Source of the DNA: Anaerolineae bacterium
Lineage (GTDB): Bacteria; Chloroflexota; Anaerolineae; UBA4142; SHND01
Length of the DNA: 64,000 nt
NCBI GenBank assembly: GCA_021463195.1
Contig: JAJTXZ010000016.1
Location: 1-64,000 of the forward strand
Direction of reading: 5' to 3'
Below are positions 8,437 through 16,100 of the stretch, in pieces. The notes under the pieces are model-generated. The model was not told the origin of the DNA. It saw only the letters and a list, made by a program, of their open reading frames with translations, and did not search any database. The first letter of the stretch is position 1. Each line of letters begins with the position of its first letter. The position numbers and the translations under genes were made by a program.

Positions 8437-8773
8437 TCCATCCTCGCTTAAGGGCTATACCCACAAAATCATTTGGCTCGAATCGCGCCGCAGCGCGGCG
8501 CGTTTAAAGCGTGTTCTTGTGAACATGCATCCTGTGCAATCAGTTGCTGCGTAGATAACGCAGGCGGTTTAAAAAGGCGACAAACGGAAGAGCCAAGGCA
8601 GAGGGCAAAGTGCGCCAAGACGCTGACGCGGCGGCGAACGAGGGAAGGGGACAAGCAATCAAATCATTGCCATTCGCTCCTCGTGGCGCCGGACCAACGC
8701 CATGTCATATGCCAGGCGTAACCGGTTGTCACGCGCAAGTTTTCGCAAACCAGAGTTTCGCTTGCCATGCTAC
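8437..8773 (-). other. infB 5' leader/intergenic region without a recognisable gene
   Basis: 337 bases between ylxR and infB. ylxQ (L7Ae-like) normally lies here, but no frame on the minus strand shows its motifs. A strong GC hairpin, CGCGCCGC-agc-GCGGCGCG, lies at 8484-8502, about 50 bases before the infB start. A short minus-strand frame exists (8469-8654), but its composition and lack of homology motifs argue against a gene. No tRNA cloverleaf was found. Confidence 0.5.
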
Positions 8774-9166
8774 TTAGACCGTAGGCGATTTTCGGTTTGT
8801 GACAGCTTGCTTTTTTGTTTGCGTCGTTTTGCCTAGAGCGCGACGCGGCTCGGACGTTTGAACGTTCATCTCGTTTCCCGACAAATCAGACGCCGGAAAA
8901 GTTTTCATCAATGCTTGCAATGCCAATAAATCGTCGGACAAAAGCGGCGTTTGTAGATTCAAGGCCTGCCGCAATTTGTCGGGCGCGCCCAAAATATTTT
9001 CAAAACAATCGCGTGTTTTATGCACGTACGTGCCGCGCCCGTTGCGTTTGCCCGTTGGGTCGGCGATGACGCGCCCCTCGGGCGTGCGAACGATACGCAA
9101 GAGTTCGCGTTTGGATTGAACGACGCGACAGCCAATGCACGTGCGCTGTGGAATATGCTTGGGCAT
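8774..9166 (-). CDS. ylxR: YlxR family RNA-binding protein (DUF448)
   Basis: 130 residues. The N-terminal 50 residues have the family pattern PQRTCIGCR...KRELLRIVRTPEG...DPTGKRNGRGTYV. The protein is longer than the usual ~90 residues because of a basic, Thr/Lys-rich tail. It begins six bases after the nusA stop codon, the conserved nusA-ylxR arrangement. In Bacillus subtilis the homologue (RnpM) binds and modulates RNase P; whether that holds here is inference. Confidence 0.9.
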   Translation of the reverse strand: MPKHIPQRTCIGCRVVQSKRELLRIVRTPEGRVIADPTGKRNGRGTYVHKTRDCFENILGAPDKLRQALNLQTPLLSDDLLALQALMKTFPASDLSGNEMNVQTSEPRRALGKTTQTKKQAVTNRKSPTV

Positions 9167-9172
9167 ATTCGT

Positions 9173-10699
9173 TTACTCGCTGCCGTTATCGTCGCTCTCG
9201 GCGGGCGATTCTTCCAGCGGCTCGTCTTCGTCCTCGCCCAATTCATCCAGCCAATCTTGTTTGCCGCCTTTGTGTTTCTTTTGCGCGATGACTTTGCCGG
9301 CTTTGGGATCAAAGACGAGCGTTTGCCGTTTGCGCCGGTCTTCTTTTAATTTGCGCGTGCGTTCGTCGTCTTGGACCGTTTCTTGTTCCTCTTCTTTTGC
9401 TTGCCGCTGTTCAAATTGTTCCAATGCTTCGGCAAAAGAAAGTTCCTCTTCCGGTTCGGGTTCTGGCGCGCTCGGCACGGCGACTATCACGCTTTCGGTA
9501 ATGACCGGCTCGACGATTTGGAGTGGCGCGCTCATTTCCGTTTCCGGCAAAGCTTCGTCTTGCTCCAAAACGACTTGGGCTTCCGCCACTGCTTGCTGCG
9601 CGTCCAGCGTGGATTGCTCTTGCATCTGCTGGCGCATCAATTCTTCGTTGACTTGGGCTTCGCTCTTGATGTCAATCCGCCAGCCGGTCAATTTCGCGGC
9701 GAGCCGCGCGTTTTGACCCTCTTTGCCAATCGCCAGCGACAACTGTTTGTCTTGAACAATAACGGTTGCGACTTTGTCGCCGTTTTCGTCTTCGGTCAAA
9801 GTCACTTGCGTCGCTTTGGCGGGCGACAGCGCGCTCGCGATAAAAATTTGCGGATTAGGATTCCATTCAATCACGTCAATTTTTTCGCCGGTCAGTTCGT
9901 TTACAATCGCTTGAATGCGTCCGCCGCGCTGACCCACGCACGCGCCGACCGGATCAATGCCGTCTTGGGTCGCGGACACGGCGACTTTGGAACGCTGTCC
10001 CGCTTCGCGCGCGATAGATTTGATTTCGACCAGACCGTTAAAAATTTCCGGGACTTCGATTTCCAACAAGCGACGCAGCATATTGCGATGCGTGCGCGAG
10101 AGCAAAACTTGGGGCCCGCGTGACGCCTTGTTGACTTCGGTGATGAGCGCGCGAATTTTTTGATTGTGCCGATAGCGTTCGGTGGGAATCTGTTCGTTCT
10201 TGGGCAGCAGGCCCTCAATGCGTCCCAAATCCACCGTGATGGCGCTCTGTTCAAGCGTCTTGATGGTGCCTTGAACAATTTCGCCTTCGCGCTCGTGAAA
10301 AGAAGTGTACAAAGCATCGCGTTCGGCTTCGCGAATACGTTGCAACACGACCTGTTTGGCGGTTTGCGCGGCGATGCGCCCAAAATTATCGGGTGTGGAT
10401 TCGATGGCGACGGTGCCGCCAAGATCCGCCATCGGATCAATTTCGCGCGCGTCTGGCAAAGTGATTTCCGCGCGGCGGTCCAATACATTGTCCACCACTG
10501 TTTTCTGCGCGAAAATTTTCACCTTGCCCGAGTTCGGGTCAATTTTCGCGGAAATGTTTGCCGAGCCGCCGTAATTGCGTTTATATGCCGAAACGAGCGC
10601 CTGTTCCACTGCATGTAAAACAGTATCTTTGGATAAACCGCGCTCGGTGCAAATTTGCGCGATTGCGACAATAAAATCGTTCTTGGATTGCTGCGCCAT
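9173..10699 (-). CDS. nusA: Transcription termination/antitermination protein NusA
   Basis: 508 residues. An N-terminal RNA-polymerase-binding domain (1-~125) is followed by an S1 domain (GEIVQGTIK...RIEGLLP), KH1 (DPVGACVGQRGGRIQAIVNEL) and KH2 (SLAIGKEGQNARLAAKLTGW). A ~130-residue acidic, Gln/Glu-rich tail replaces the C-terminal repeats of E. coli NusA and ends in EDEDEPLEESPAES. It heads the unit; rimP, normally upstream, is absent. Promoter TTTGCC-N17-TATAAT at 10780-10808 and a leader hairpin suggest attenuation control. Confidence 0.97.
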   Translation of the reverse strand: MAQQSKNDFIVAIAQICTERGLSKDTVLHAVEQALVSAYKRNYGGSANISAKIDPNSGKVKIFAQKTVVDNVLDRRAEITLPDAREIDPMADLGGTVAIESTPDNFGRIAAQTAKQVVLQRIREAERDALYTSFHEREGEIVQGTIKTLEQSAITVDLGRIEGLLPKNEQIPTERYRHNQKIRALITEVNKASRGPQVLLSRTHRNMLRRLLEIEVPEIFNGLVEIKSIAREAGQRSKVAVSATQDGIDPVGACVGQRGGRIQAIVNELTGEKIDVIEWNPNPQIFIASALSPAKATQVTLTEDENGDKVATVIVQDKQLSLAIGKEGQNARLAAKLTGWRIDIKSEAQVNEELMRQQMQEQSTLDAQQAVAEAQVVLEQDEALPETEMSAPLQIVEPVITESVIVAVPSAPEPEPEEELSFAEALEQFEQRQAKEEEQETVQDDERTRKLKEDRRKRQTLVFDPKAGKVIAQKKHKGGKQDWLDELGEDEDEPLEESPAESDDNGSE

Positions 10700-10724
10700 A
10701 CGTAACTATCTCTCCATCAACAAA

Positions 10725-10749
10725 GAACAGTCGGGGGCGCCGACTGTTC
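10725..10749 (-). promoter_or_regulatory. Leader hairpin of nusA mRNA
   Basis: Perfect 10-bp stem GAACAGTCGG/CCGACTGTTC with a five-base loop, followed on the minus strand by TTTGTTG and then the nusA start 25 bases on. It resembles a weak intrinsic terminator or attenuator. NusA autoregulation through leader structures is known in other bacteria; its operation here is inferred. Confidence 0.6.
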
Positions 10750-10779
10750 TCAAAAAAACGTGCGAGGTTGAATACACAA

Positions 10780-10808
10780 ATTATACGCGGATGATTTTTT
10801 TTGGCAAA
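10780..10808 (-). promoter_or_regulatory. Sigma70-type promoter for nusA operon
   Basis: On the minus strand TTTGCC (10808-10803), 17 bases, then TATAAT (10785-10780). The transcript would start about 75 bases before the nusA ATG and include the leader hairpin. Confidence 0.65.
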
Positions 10809-10814
10809 TTCGCA

Positions 10815-10843
10815 TTGACGCTGATTGAGCTAGATGCTATATT
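10815..10843 (+). promoter_or_regulatory. Sigma70-type promoter for the PsbP-like protein gene
   Basis: TTGACG (10815-10820), 17 bases, TATATT (10838-10843) with an extended TGC. It diverges back-to-back from the nusA promoter, seven bases away, so the two may compete. Confidence 0.7.
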
Positions 10844-10926
10844 GAATGTCAAGTTTGGATTGCTGGTTGCGTTCGTCGCTCTCTTTTATGGACACTTGTT
10901 GTCAAAGCGAATAAAAGGAGTATCTA

Positions 10927-11799
10927 ATGTCCGATTCAAGAAAGGCAAATCCTTCTGTTTCTCCAAATCCCTTGCTCTTGGCTATCTTGATAGGAATCGG
11001 CGTACTTGTAGCTTGTGGCTTGACCTTTGCCTTGCTGGATTTGCGTAGAGTATCTCCTGAAACGTCTGTCTCGATTGCTGCAGCTCGAAAAGCTACGTCC
11101 CCAGTTTATCCAACCGCCACCTTATTCCCCGGAGCGCCAGCATTCCCCGATGCTCCGACGGGTCCCGCAACTCTGTTGCCCACAGTTGACTTTAAACTTG
11201 TTGGGACTCCCCCTCCACCTGATGAGACTGCCGATTTCCTTGAAGAAGCTACAGAGAACGCTGAAGCTCCTGTCCCTGTTGTAACCGAGCTTCCGATATC
11301 TACGCCTCCAGTCCCAGCGCCTCCTAGCGGAACATATCTGACTTTTACAGATCCAAATTTGAAGGTGTCTTTTGAATACCCTGACAATTGGTTTGTTGAA
11401 CCCACAGGTGGAGTCGGTGAAGATATTACGCTCCAAAATATTGATCCGGGCAAAGTTGGCATGACAAAGGGAATTGTTGTGGTAACTCCCGATCATTTCA
11501 ACATTGAGATTGGATACAATCCAGGCGCATTGGAAGGGTATTCCTCGTTTGAAGAATGGGTTGATATCGTTGAGCAGCAAGTCCCGGCGGAGAATCGCAT
11601 ATCGCGTGTCAACTTGGAAAACGTAGACGGTCATCGAGCGATTCAACTTGTCTCCACTGACGTCACTGACCCAGATACTGTATTCGGGGTAATTCTAATT
11701 GAAAAGAATAAGGACGTGTATTTTATTCGAGTTATTCCAGCTAACACAGAGTACACTGAAATCCTCAATCATATCCTAAAGTCGATGCATCTCCCATAG
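10927..11799 (+). CDS. Membrane-anchored PsbP-like (DcrB/DUF1795-like) protein
   Basis: 290 residues. A single transmembrane segment (about 17-39) is followed by a Pro/Thr/Ala-rich linker (~55-135) and a C-terminal domain starting YLTFTDPNLKVSFEYPDNWF, the usual opening of PsbP/DcrB-type folds. It continues with ITLQN, GIVVVTPD and YFIRVIPANTEY strands. The domain probably faces outside the membrane. The ATG is preceded by AAGGAG at good distance and has its own promoter. Codon use is less GC-rich than its neighbours. A second protein of similar plan lies at 26256. Function unknown. Confidence 0.6.
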   Translation: MSDSRKANPSVSPNPLLLAILIGIGVLVACGLTFALLDLRRVSPETSVSIAAARKATSPVYPTATLFPGAPAFPDAPTGPATLLPTVDFKLVGTPPPPDETADFLEEATENAEAPVPVVTELPISTPPVPAPPSGTYLTFTDPNLKVSFEYPDNWFVEPTGGVGEDITLQNIDPGKVGMTKGIVVVTPDHFNIEIGYNPGALEGYSSFEEWVDIVEQQVPAENRISRVNLENVDGHRAIQLVSTDVTDPDTVFGVILIEKNKDVYFIRVIPANTEYTEILNHILKSMHLP

Positions 11800-11910
11800 A
11801 ATATGGCGCGCAATTTATGTTTGACGTGATAGGCGTAGCGCTTGCGACTTTTGCGCCGCCTCGCTTGAAAGTCAAGAAGGATGGGGACGCGCGTTAAAAT
11901 TTTCACGAAT

Positions 11911-12009
11911 TTCTGGTGATTGCCCGGATTTCCAGACCCTAAGGGTTTTCGAAAACCCTTAGGGCCTGGAAATCCGCTGCGTTTTCGAGATGTGGGTAAT
12001 CACCAACAA
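11911..12009. mobile_element. 99-bp fold-back (MITE-like) element, copy A
   Basis: Begins TTCTGGTGATTGCCC and ends GGGTAATCACCAACAA, giving inverted ends around TGGTGATT. The centre is a 50-bp palindrome built on GATTTCCAGACCC...GGGTTTTCGAAAACCC. Copy B at 32072-32170 is the same element in opposite orientation, with about 11 differences in 99 positions counted by eye. It carries no coding capacity. It lies seven bases upstream of the sodA -35 box and fills most of the 11800-12163 gap, whose first 110 bases show nothing else. Confidence 0.75.
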
Positions 12010-12016
12010 ATTTACA

Positions 12017-12045
12017 TTGACGCTTGCATCCCAGAATGGTATAAT
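12017..12045 (+). promoter_or_regulatory. Strong sigma70-type promoter for sodA
   Basis: TTGACG (12017-12022), exactly 17 bases, TATAAT (12040-12045). The leader would be about 112 bases and contain a perfect hairpin. Confidence 0.85.
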
Positions 12046-12102
12046 ACTTTGACAGCATTATTGTTGCTAAAGTTTTTGAAAACGTTAAAGCTTTGGCGCC
12101 TT

Positions 12103-12139
12103 CAAAACAAAGCTGTCGCCGTTATACAGCTTTGTTTTG
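12103..12139 (+). promoter_or_regulatory. Perfect leader hairpin before sodA
   Basis: 14-bp perfect stem CAAAACAAAGCTGT / ACAGCTTTGTTTTG with a nine-base loop, ending just before the GAGGAGGA ribosome-binding site of sodA. It is not followed by a T run, so it is more likely an mRNA stabiliser or a translation control element than a terminator. Confidence 0.6.
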
Positions 12140-12163
12140 ACAACGCCTGAGGAGGAATCCACG

Positions 12164-12787
12164 ATGAAGTTCGAATTACCACCTTTGCCGTATGCGTATG
12201 ATGCGTTAGAGCCGCATATTGACGCCGAGACGATGAAAATTCATCACGACAAGCATCACGCCGCGTACGTGAACAATCTGAATGCTGCGCTCGAAAAGCA
12301 TCCCGAACTCGAGTTCAGCGACCCCTGGACGATGGTGGCACAACTCGATAAAGTGCCGGAAGATATTCGCACGGCGGTTCGCAACAATGGCGGCGGTCAC
12401 GCGAATCACGCCGCGTTTTGGTTGGCGATGGGTCCGAATGCCGGCGGCGCGCCCAAAGGCGCGTTGGCGGACGCCATCAATGCCGCGTTTGGCAGTTTTG
12501 ATGAATTCAAAGCAAAGTTCAAAGCGGCAGGCGCCGGTCGCTTTGGTTCGGGTTGGGCGTGGCTCGTTCTCGATGGCGGCAAGCTGGCGGTCATGAGCAC
12601 CGCCAATCAGGACAGTCCGTTTATGGAAGGTAAGACGCCCGTGTTTGGCGTGGATGTTTGGGAACACGCGTATTACTTGAAATATCAAAATCGCCGTCCC
12701 GATTATCTCGACGCGATTTGGAATGTCTTGAATTGGGATGTGATTGGCAAGAACTATGATTATGCTGTCGCGTATGCCAAAGGATAG
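12164..12787 (+). CDS. sodA: Superoxide dismutase, Mn/Fe family (Mn-type)
   Basis: 207 residues from the ATG at 12164, placed by GAGGAGGA 7 bases upstream; an in-frame ATG at 12137 lacks such a site. Metal ligands are visible: His27 in [12 protein letters not shown], the second His in [11 protein letters not shown], and Asp/His in DVWEHAYY. The GGGHANH motif and Gln in ANQDSP are the Mn-type determinants; Fe enzymes have different residues there. No signal peptide, so cytoplasmic. It removes superoxide and is probably monocistronic, between a strong promoter and a terminator. Metal choice is predicted, not proven. Confidence 0.93.
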   Translation: MKFELPPLPYAYDALEPHIDAETMKIHHDKHHAAYVNNLNAALEKHPELEFSDPWTMVAQLDKVPEDIRTAVRNNGGGHANHAAFWLAMGPNAGGAPKGALADAINAAFGSFDEFKAKFKAAGAGRFGSGWAWLVLDGGKLAVMSTANQDSPFMEGKTPVFGVDVWEHAYYLKYQNRRPDYLDAIWNVLNWDVIGKNYDYAVAYAKG

Positions 12788-12815
12788 CGTCGTAGCGGAC
12801 ATTCATTGACGAGTC

Positions 12816-12856
12816 AAGGCGAGCGCAATATTTATTATTGCGCTCGCCTTTATTTC
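12816..12856 (+). terminator. Intrinsic terminator of sodA
   Basis: 15-bp stem AAGGCGAGCGCAATA / TATTGCGCTCGCCTT with a five-base loop, followed by TATTTCT. Confidence 0.85.
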
Positions 12857-12887
12857 TATAGCAGGTCAGAAAGGGTTTTGAACTATC

Positions 12888-12922
12888 AGCCCCTTTGGGT
12901 TTTCGGAAACCCGAAGGGGCTT
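12888..12922. repeat. Palindrome of the GGGTTTTCGGAAACCC type
   Basis: AGCCCC-TTTGGGTTT / AAACCC-GAAGGGGCT hairpin. Its core resembles the centre of the 99-bp element but lacks that element's ends. Confidence 0.6.
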
Positions 12923-13020
12923 GCCCACAAACGAATTAAGAATTCGCCCTGGTAACGCAAGACGCGGCACGCGCGAAAATTTTTGGATCGAGTAAAGGGG
13001 AAAATTTCAAGACGGTCGCG

Positions 13021-13407
13021 TCAAGGCGCCAAACCGTTTGTGACGCGCGAAAAAATATTGCCGATTTGCGGAGCGCTGAACGCGAGGAACCCGATGACTC
13101 CGATGGCGACACAGACGCAGATGATCAGGATGCCAAAATAACCGATCGCGAAAATCGCGGGTTTGCTCGCGTCTTCTTGTTTGACTTGAATTGGCGCGAC
13201 GCTTGCGCGCGGCGTTTGCCCCGCCGCCAGCAACTGCGCTCGCGCGGCGACGCGCGCATATTCCATTGGATCGGCGCTGACAATGTTTTGCAGTTGCTCG
13301 ATAACTTGGGCGTCCGTCAAATCGGTCGCGGTCAAATTCTGGATCGCGCGCTCGCGTCGTTTCGCGCTATCCGATTTTAATTCGGCAATGTGCGAGAGTT
13401 CCGCCAT
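13021..13407 (-). CDS. Small membrane protein, unknown function
   Basis: 128 residues. A charged, helical N-terminal part (1-60; AKRRERAIQNL, DAQVIEQLQNIVS) resembles a HEAT-like helical pair. It is followed by a linker and one or two closely spaced C-terminal membrane segments (about 84-111, IFAIGYFGILIICVCVAIGVI). GGAGG lies 8 bases upstream of the ATG. It diverges from topA. No family is recognised; anchoring of a cytosolic helical domain to the membrane is all that can be inferred. Confidence 0.6.
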   Translation of the reverse strand: MAELSHIAELKSDSAKRRERAIQNLTATDLTDAQVIEQLQNIVSADPMEYARVAARAQLLAAGQTPRASVAPIQVKQEDASKPAIFAIGYFGILIICVCVAIGVIGFLAFSAPQIGNIFSRVTNGLAP

Positions 13408-13477
13408 GTAAAATCCTCCGTGTGAACGAGATAACGAAATTATATCCTAATTCGCGTCGCACAACTGTTCTAATTTG

Positions 13478-13486
13478 TGATACAAT
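13478..13486 (+). promoter_or_regulatory. Extended -10 promoter of topA, predicted leaderless transcript
   Basis: TGATACAAT (TGN + TACAAT at 13481-13486) ends six bases before the topA ATG at 13493, so transcription would begin at or next to the start codon. No Shine-Dalgarno is present. The -35 is weak. Confidence 0.5.
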
Positions 13487-13492
13487 TTCCCC

Positions 13493-16030
13493 ATGCAAGC
13501 GCACTGTCCCAAATGCAAAATTTCGCGCGAAATTTCCAACGCGCAAGTGGTGAAAGCGACAAACGGAAAACCGTTAACGCGCGGAACTTGCGCGGTGTGC
13601 GGCAGCGTGTTGATGCGGGTGATAGAGCCGTCCGACGACGGGCGACAGACGGTAGACGCGATAATGCAGCCCGCGTTGCCGCTGGTTGAATCGCGTCAAG
13701 AAAAAACCGTTGCGCGTGAAACCAAAGCGTCCGATGAAAAATCACGCGTGAAAAAATCCACTGCGCCAAAACGCGCAACGCGTTCACGCCGCGCGCGCTC
13801 AGAGGATGACGATTTGGGTGAGGAATCAATCTCCAATCTCCAATTTCCAATCTCCACCTCCGGCGCCGCGCTCGTCATCGTCGAATCGCCCGCCAAAGCG
13901 AAAACGATTTCCAAATTTCTTGGACGGAATTACCGCGTGCGCGCCTCCGTCGGACACATCCGCGATTTGCCGCGCAAAGATTTGGGCGTGGACCTTGAAC
14001 ACGATTTCAAACCGAAATACGAAATCACCGCGAAAAAACGCGACGTGGTGGACGAACTGCGCGAGTACGCGCAAAGCGCGCGCGAAATTTATCTCGCCAC
14101 CGATCCCGACCGCGAGGGCGAAGCGATTTCGTGGCACCTCGCCGCTGTGTTGAAAAATCAAATCGCGGGCAAACCCGTCCATCGCGTCGAGTTCCATGAG
14201 ATTACACAAGACGCGATTCGCCGCGCGTTTTCGCATCCGCGCGAACTCGACATGGGACGCGTGGACGCGCAGCAAGCGCGTCGCGTGCTGGACCGCATCG
14301 TCGGTTACACCATCAGCCCCTTGCTCGCAAAGAAAATGAAAAAGTGGACGTTGAGCGCGGGGCGCGTACAGTCGGTCGCTGTGCGGCTCGTCGTCGAACG
14401 CGAGCGCGAAATTCAAAATTTTGTCGCGGTCGAATATTGGAGCATCGAGGCGGAATTGGAGAAACAGGGAAACACGGAAACAGGGAAACAGGGAGAATCA
14501 ATCTCCAATCTCCAATCTCCATTCTCTCCCTTTCGCGCGCGGCTTGTCCAAGTCGGCGACAAAGATTTTGAATGTCATTCGGGCGCAGAGGCGTTGAAAC
14601 TCAAAGAGGTACTGGAGAAATGTAATTACCGCGTGCTTGATGCGCGGCGCAAAGATGTAACGCGCAATCCGTATCCGCCGTATATCACTTCGTCGCTGCA
14701 GCAAGACGCGTCGCGGCGCTTGGGTTTCAATCCAAAGCGGACGATGAAAGTGGCGCAAGAATTGTACGAAGGGATTGATGTAGGAGAGGAAGCCGCAGTT
14801 GGTTTGATTACGTACATGCGCACCGATTCAACCAACGTTGCCGAGGCGGCGCAAAAAGAAGCGCTCGAGTACATTGAGCAAAAGTTTGGCGCAAACTATC
14901 TGCCGCCCAAGCCGCGCGTCTATGCCAAAAAAGTCGCGGGCGCGCAAGAGGCGCACGAAGCCATTCGTCCGACAAAAACATTTCGCGAGCCGAACGCTAT
15001 TCGCCAACATCTCGACAATGACCAATTCCGTTTGTACGATTTGATTTGGAAACGCTTTGTCGCGTCGCAAATGGCGAGCGCGATCTTTGATACGACAGCA
15101 GTGGACATTGAGGCGAACGAAGCAAATCACCCAATCACCCAATCACCGAACTATCTCTTTCGCGCGAACGGTTCCATTTTAAAATTCGCCGGCTATCTCG
15201 CAGTTTACGGCAGAAACGTTGGCGACGAGGACGAAGAAAACGATTCGGATAAGCGACTGCCGCCGTTGGAAAAAAACGAGCCGCTCGCTTTGCTCGGCAT
15301 TTATCCCGAACAACATTTCACCGAACCGCCGCCGCGTTATACCGAAGCGACATTGATCAAAGCGTTAGAGCAGCACGGCATCGGGCGTCCGTCAACCTAC
15401 GCGCCCATCATGGCGAATATCCAAGAGCGCGATTACATCGAACAAATCCAAGGACGCAGATTGAAACCGACGGAACTCGGTTTTGTGGTGAATGATTTGC
15501 TCGTCGCGCACTTTGCCGAAATCGTTGATTTGGGATTCACCGCGCAGCTGGAAGAAAAACTGGACGCGGTGGCAGCGGGCAAGGAAAATTGGACCAAGTT
15601 GATGCGCGAGTTTTATGGTCCATTTAAAGAAACGCTTGACCGCGCCGCGCAAGAAATGCCCATCACAATTGTGGCGGATGAAAAGACAGACGTACTGTGT
15701 GATTTATGCGGCGCGCCGATGGTGATCAAAAAAGCCAAGTACGGAAAATTTTTATCGTGTTCGCGTTTCCCCGCGTGCAAAGGCATGAAAAAAATCACGA
15801 CCGGCGTGCAATGTCCCAAATGCAAAGAGGGCGAATTGCGCGAAAAGAAATCAAAAAAAGGTCGCGTCTTTTACGGCTGCGCGCGTTACCCAAATTGTGA
15901 TTTCGCGTCGTGGGACAAACCGCTGAGTGAACCGTGCCCGAACTGCGGCGGCTTGCTTACACAGAGTTCCAAAAATATGATACGATGCGTGAATGGCGAT
16001 TATTCGCGCGGCAGTGTAACCGCGCGATAA
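13493..16030 (+). CDS. topA: DNA topoisomerase I with N-terminal zinc ribbon and repeat-derived insertions
   Basis: 845 residues. A zinc-ribbon domain (1-~45; CPKC...CAVCG, DUF5679-like) and a basic linker precede the TOPRIM domain (LVIVESPAKAKTISKFLG, DPDREGEAISWH). The active-site region is GLITYMRTDST, with the catalytic Tyr. The C terminus has three zinc-finger repeats; the third (CPNCGG...CVNGD) lacks a clear fourth Cys. The enzyme relaxes negative supercoils. Three in-frame insertions built of 7-8 bp tandem repeats interrupt it at about residues 110-123, 323-346 and 543-554, all at domain linkers or loops. No frame is broken, so the gene looks functional. Confidence 0.95.
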   Translation: MQAHCPKCKISREISNAQVVKATNGKPLTRGTCAVCGSVLMRVIEPSDDGRQTVDAIMQPALPLVESRQEKTVARETKASDEKSRVKKSTAPKRATRSRRARSEDDDLGEESISNLQFPISTSGAALVIVESPAKAKTISKFLGRNYRVRASVGHIRDLPRKDLGVDLEHDFKPKYEITAKKRDVVDELREYAQSAREIYLATDPDREGEAISWHLAAVLKNQIAGKPVHRVEFHEITQDAIRRAFSHPRELDMGRVDAQQARRVLDRIVGYTISPLLAKKMKKWTLSAGRVQSVAVRLVVEREREIQNFVAVEYWSIEAELEKQGNTETGKQGESISNLQSPFSPFRARLVQVGDKDFECHSGAEALKLKEVLEKCNYRVLDARRKDVTRNPYPPYITSSLQQDASRRLGFNPKRTMKVAQELYEGIDVGEEAAVGLITYMRTDSTNVAEAAQKEALEYIEQKFGANYLPPKPRVYAKKVAGAQEAHEAIRPTKTFREPNAIRQHLDNDQFRLYDLIWKRFVASQMASAIFDTTAVDIEANEANHPITQSPNYLFRANGSILKFAGYLAVYGRNVGDEDEENDSDKRLPPLEKNEPLALLGIYPEQHFTEPPPRYTEATLIKALEQHGIGRPSTYAPIMANIQERDYIEQIQGRRLKPTELGFVVNDLLVAHFAEIVDLGFTAQLEEKLDAVAAGKENWTKLMREFYGPFKETLDRAAQEMPITIVADEKTDVLCDLCGAPMVIKKAKYGKFLSCSRFPACKGMKKITTGVQCPKCKEGELREKKSKKGRVFYGCARYPNCDFASWDKPLSEPCPNCGGLLTQSSKNMIRCVNGDYSRGSVTAR
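13828..13855. repeat. Heptamer repeat AATCTCC, four copies, within topA (site 1)
   Basis: Four 7-bp units (AATCTCC x2, AATTTCC, AATCTCC) encode ISNLQFPIS in the linker between zinc ribbon and TOPRIM. Confidence 0.9.
14461..14527. repeat. Octamer plus heptamer repeats within topA (site 2)
   Basis: Four GAAACAGG-type octamers (14461-14492) are followed by three AATCTCC heptamers (14500-14520) and a degenerate fourth. They encode KQGNTETGKQGESISNLQS in a position where related enzymes pass directly from the AELE strand to FRARL. Confidence 0.9.
15125..15148. repeat. AATCACCC octamer, three copies, within topA (site 3)
   Basis: Three 8-bp units encode NHPITQSP between VDIEA and YLFRA, a loop that is normally short. 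Confidence 0.85.
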
Positions 16031-16100
16031 TCCGTCCAACCCGCGCTTTCCTTTTGTCAATCAACCATTTAAAAGCAAGAACCAAAAACGGAGTTTTTTC

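Noticed and set aside
8465-8540. Possible tRNA (GGCTCGAATCG resembles a T-loop)
   Set aside because: No acceptor stem, D-arm or anticodon arm could be drawn around it.
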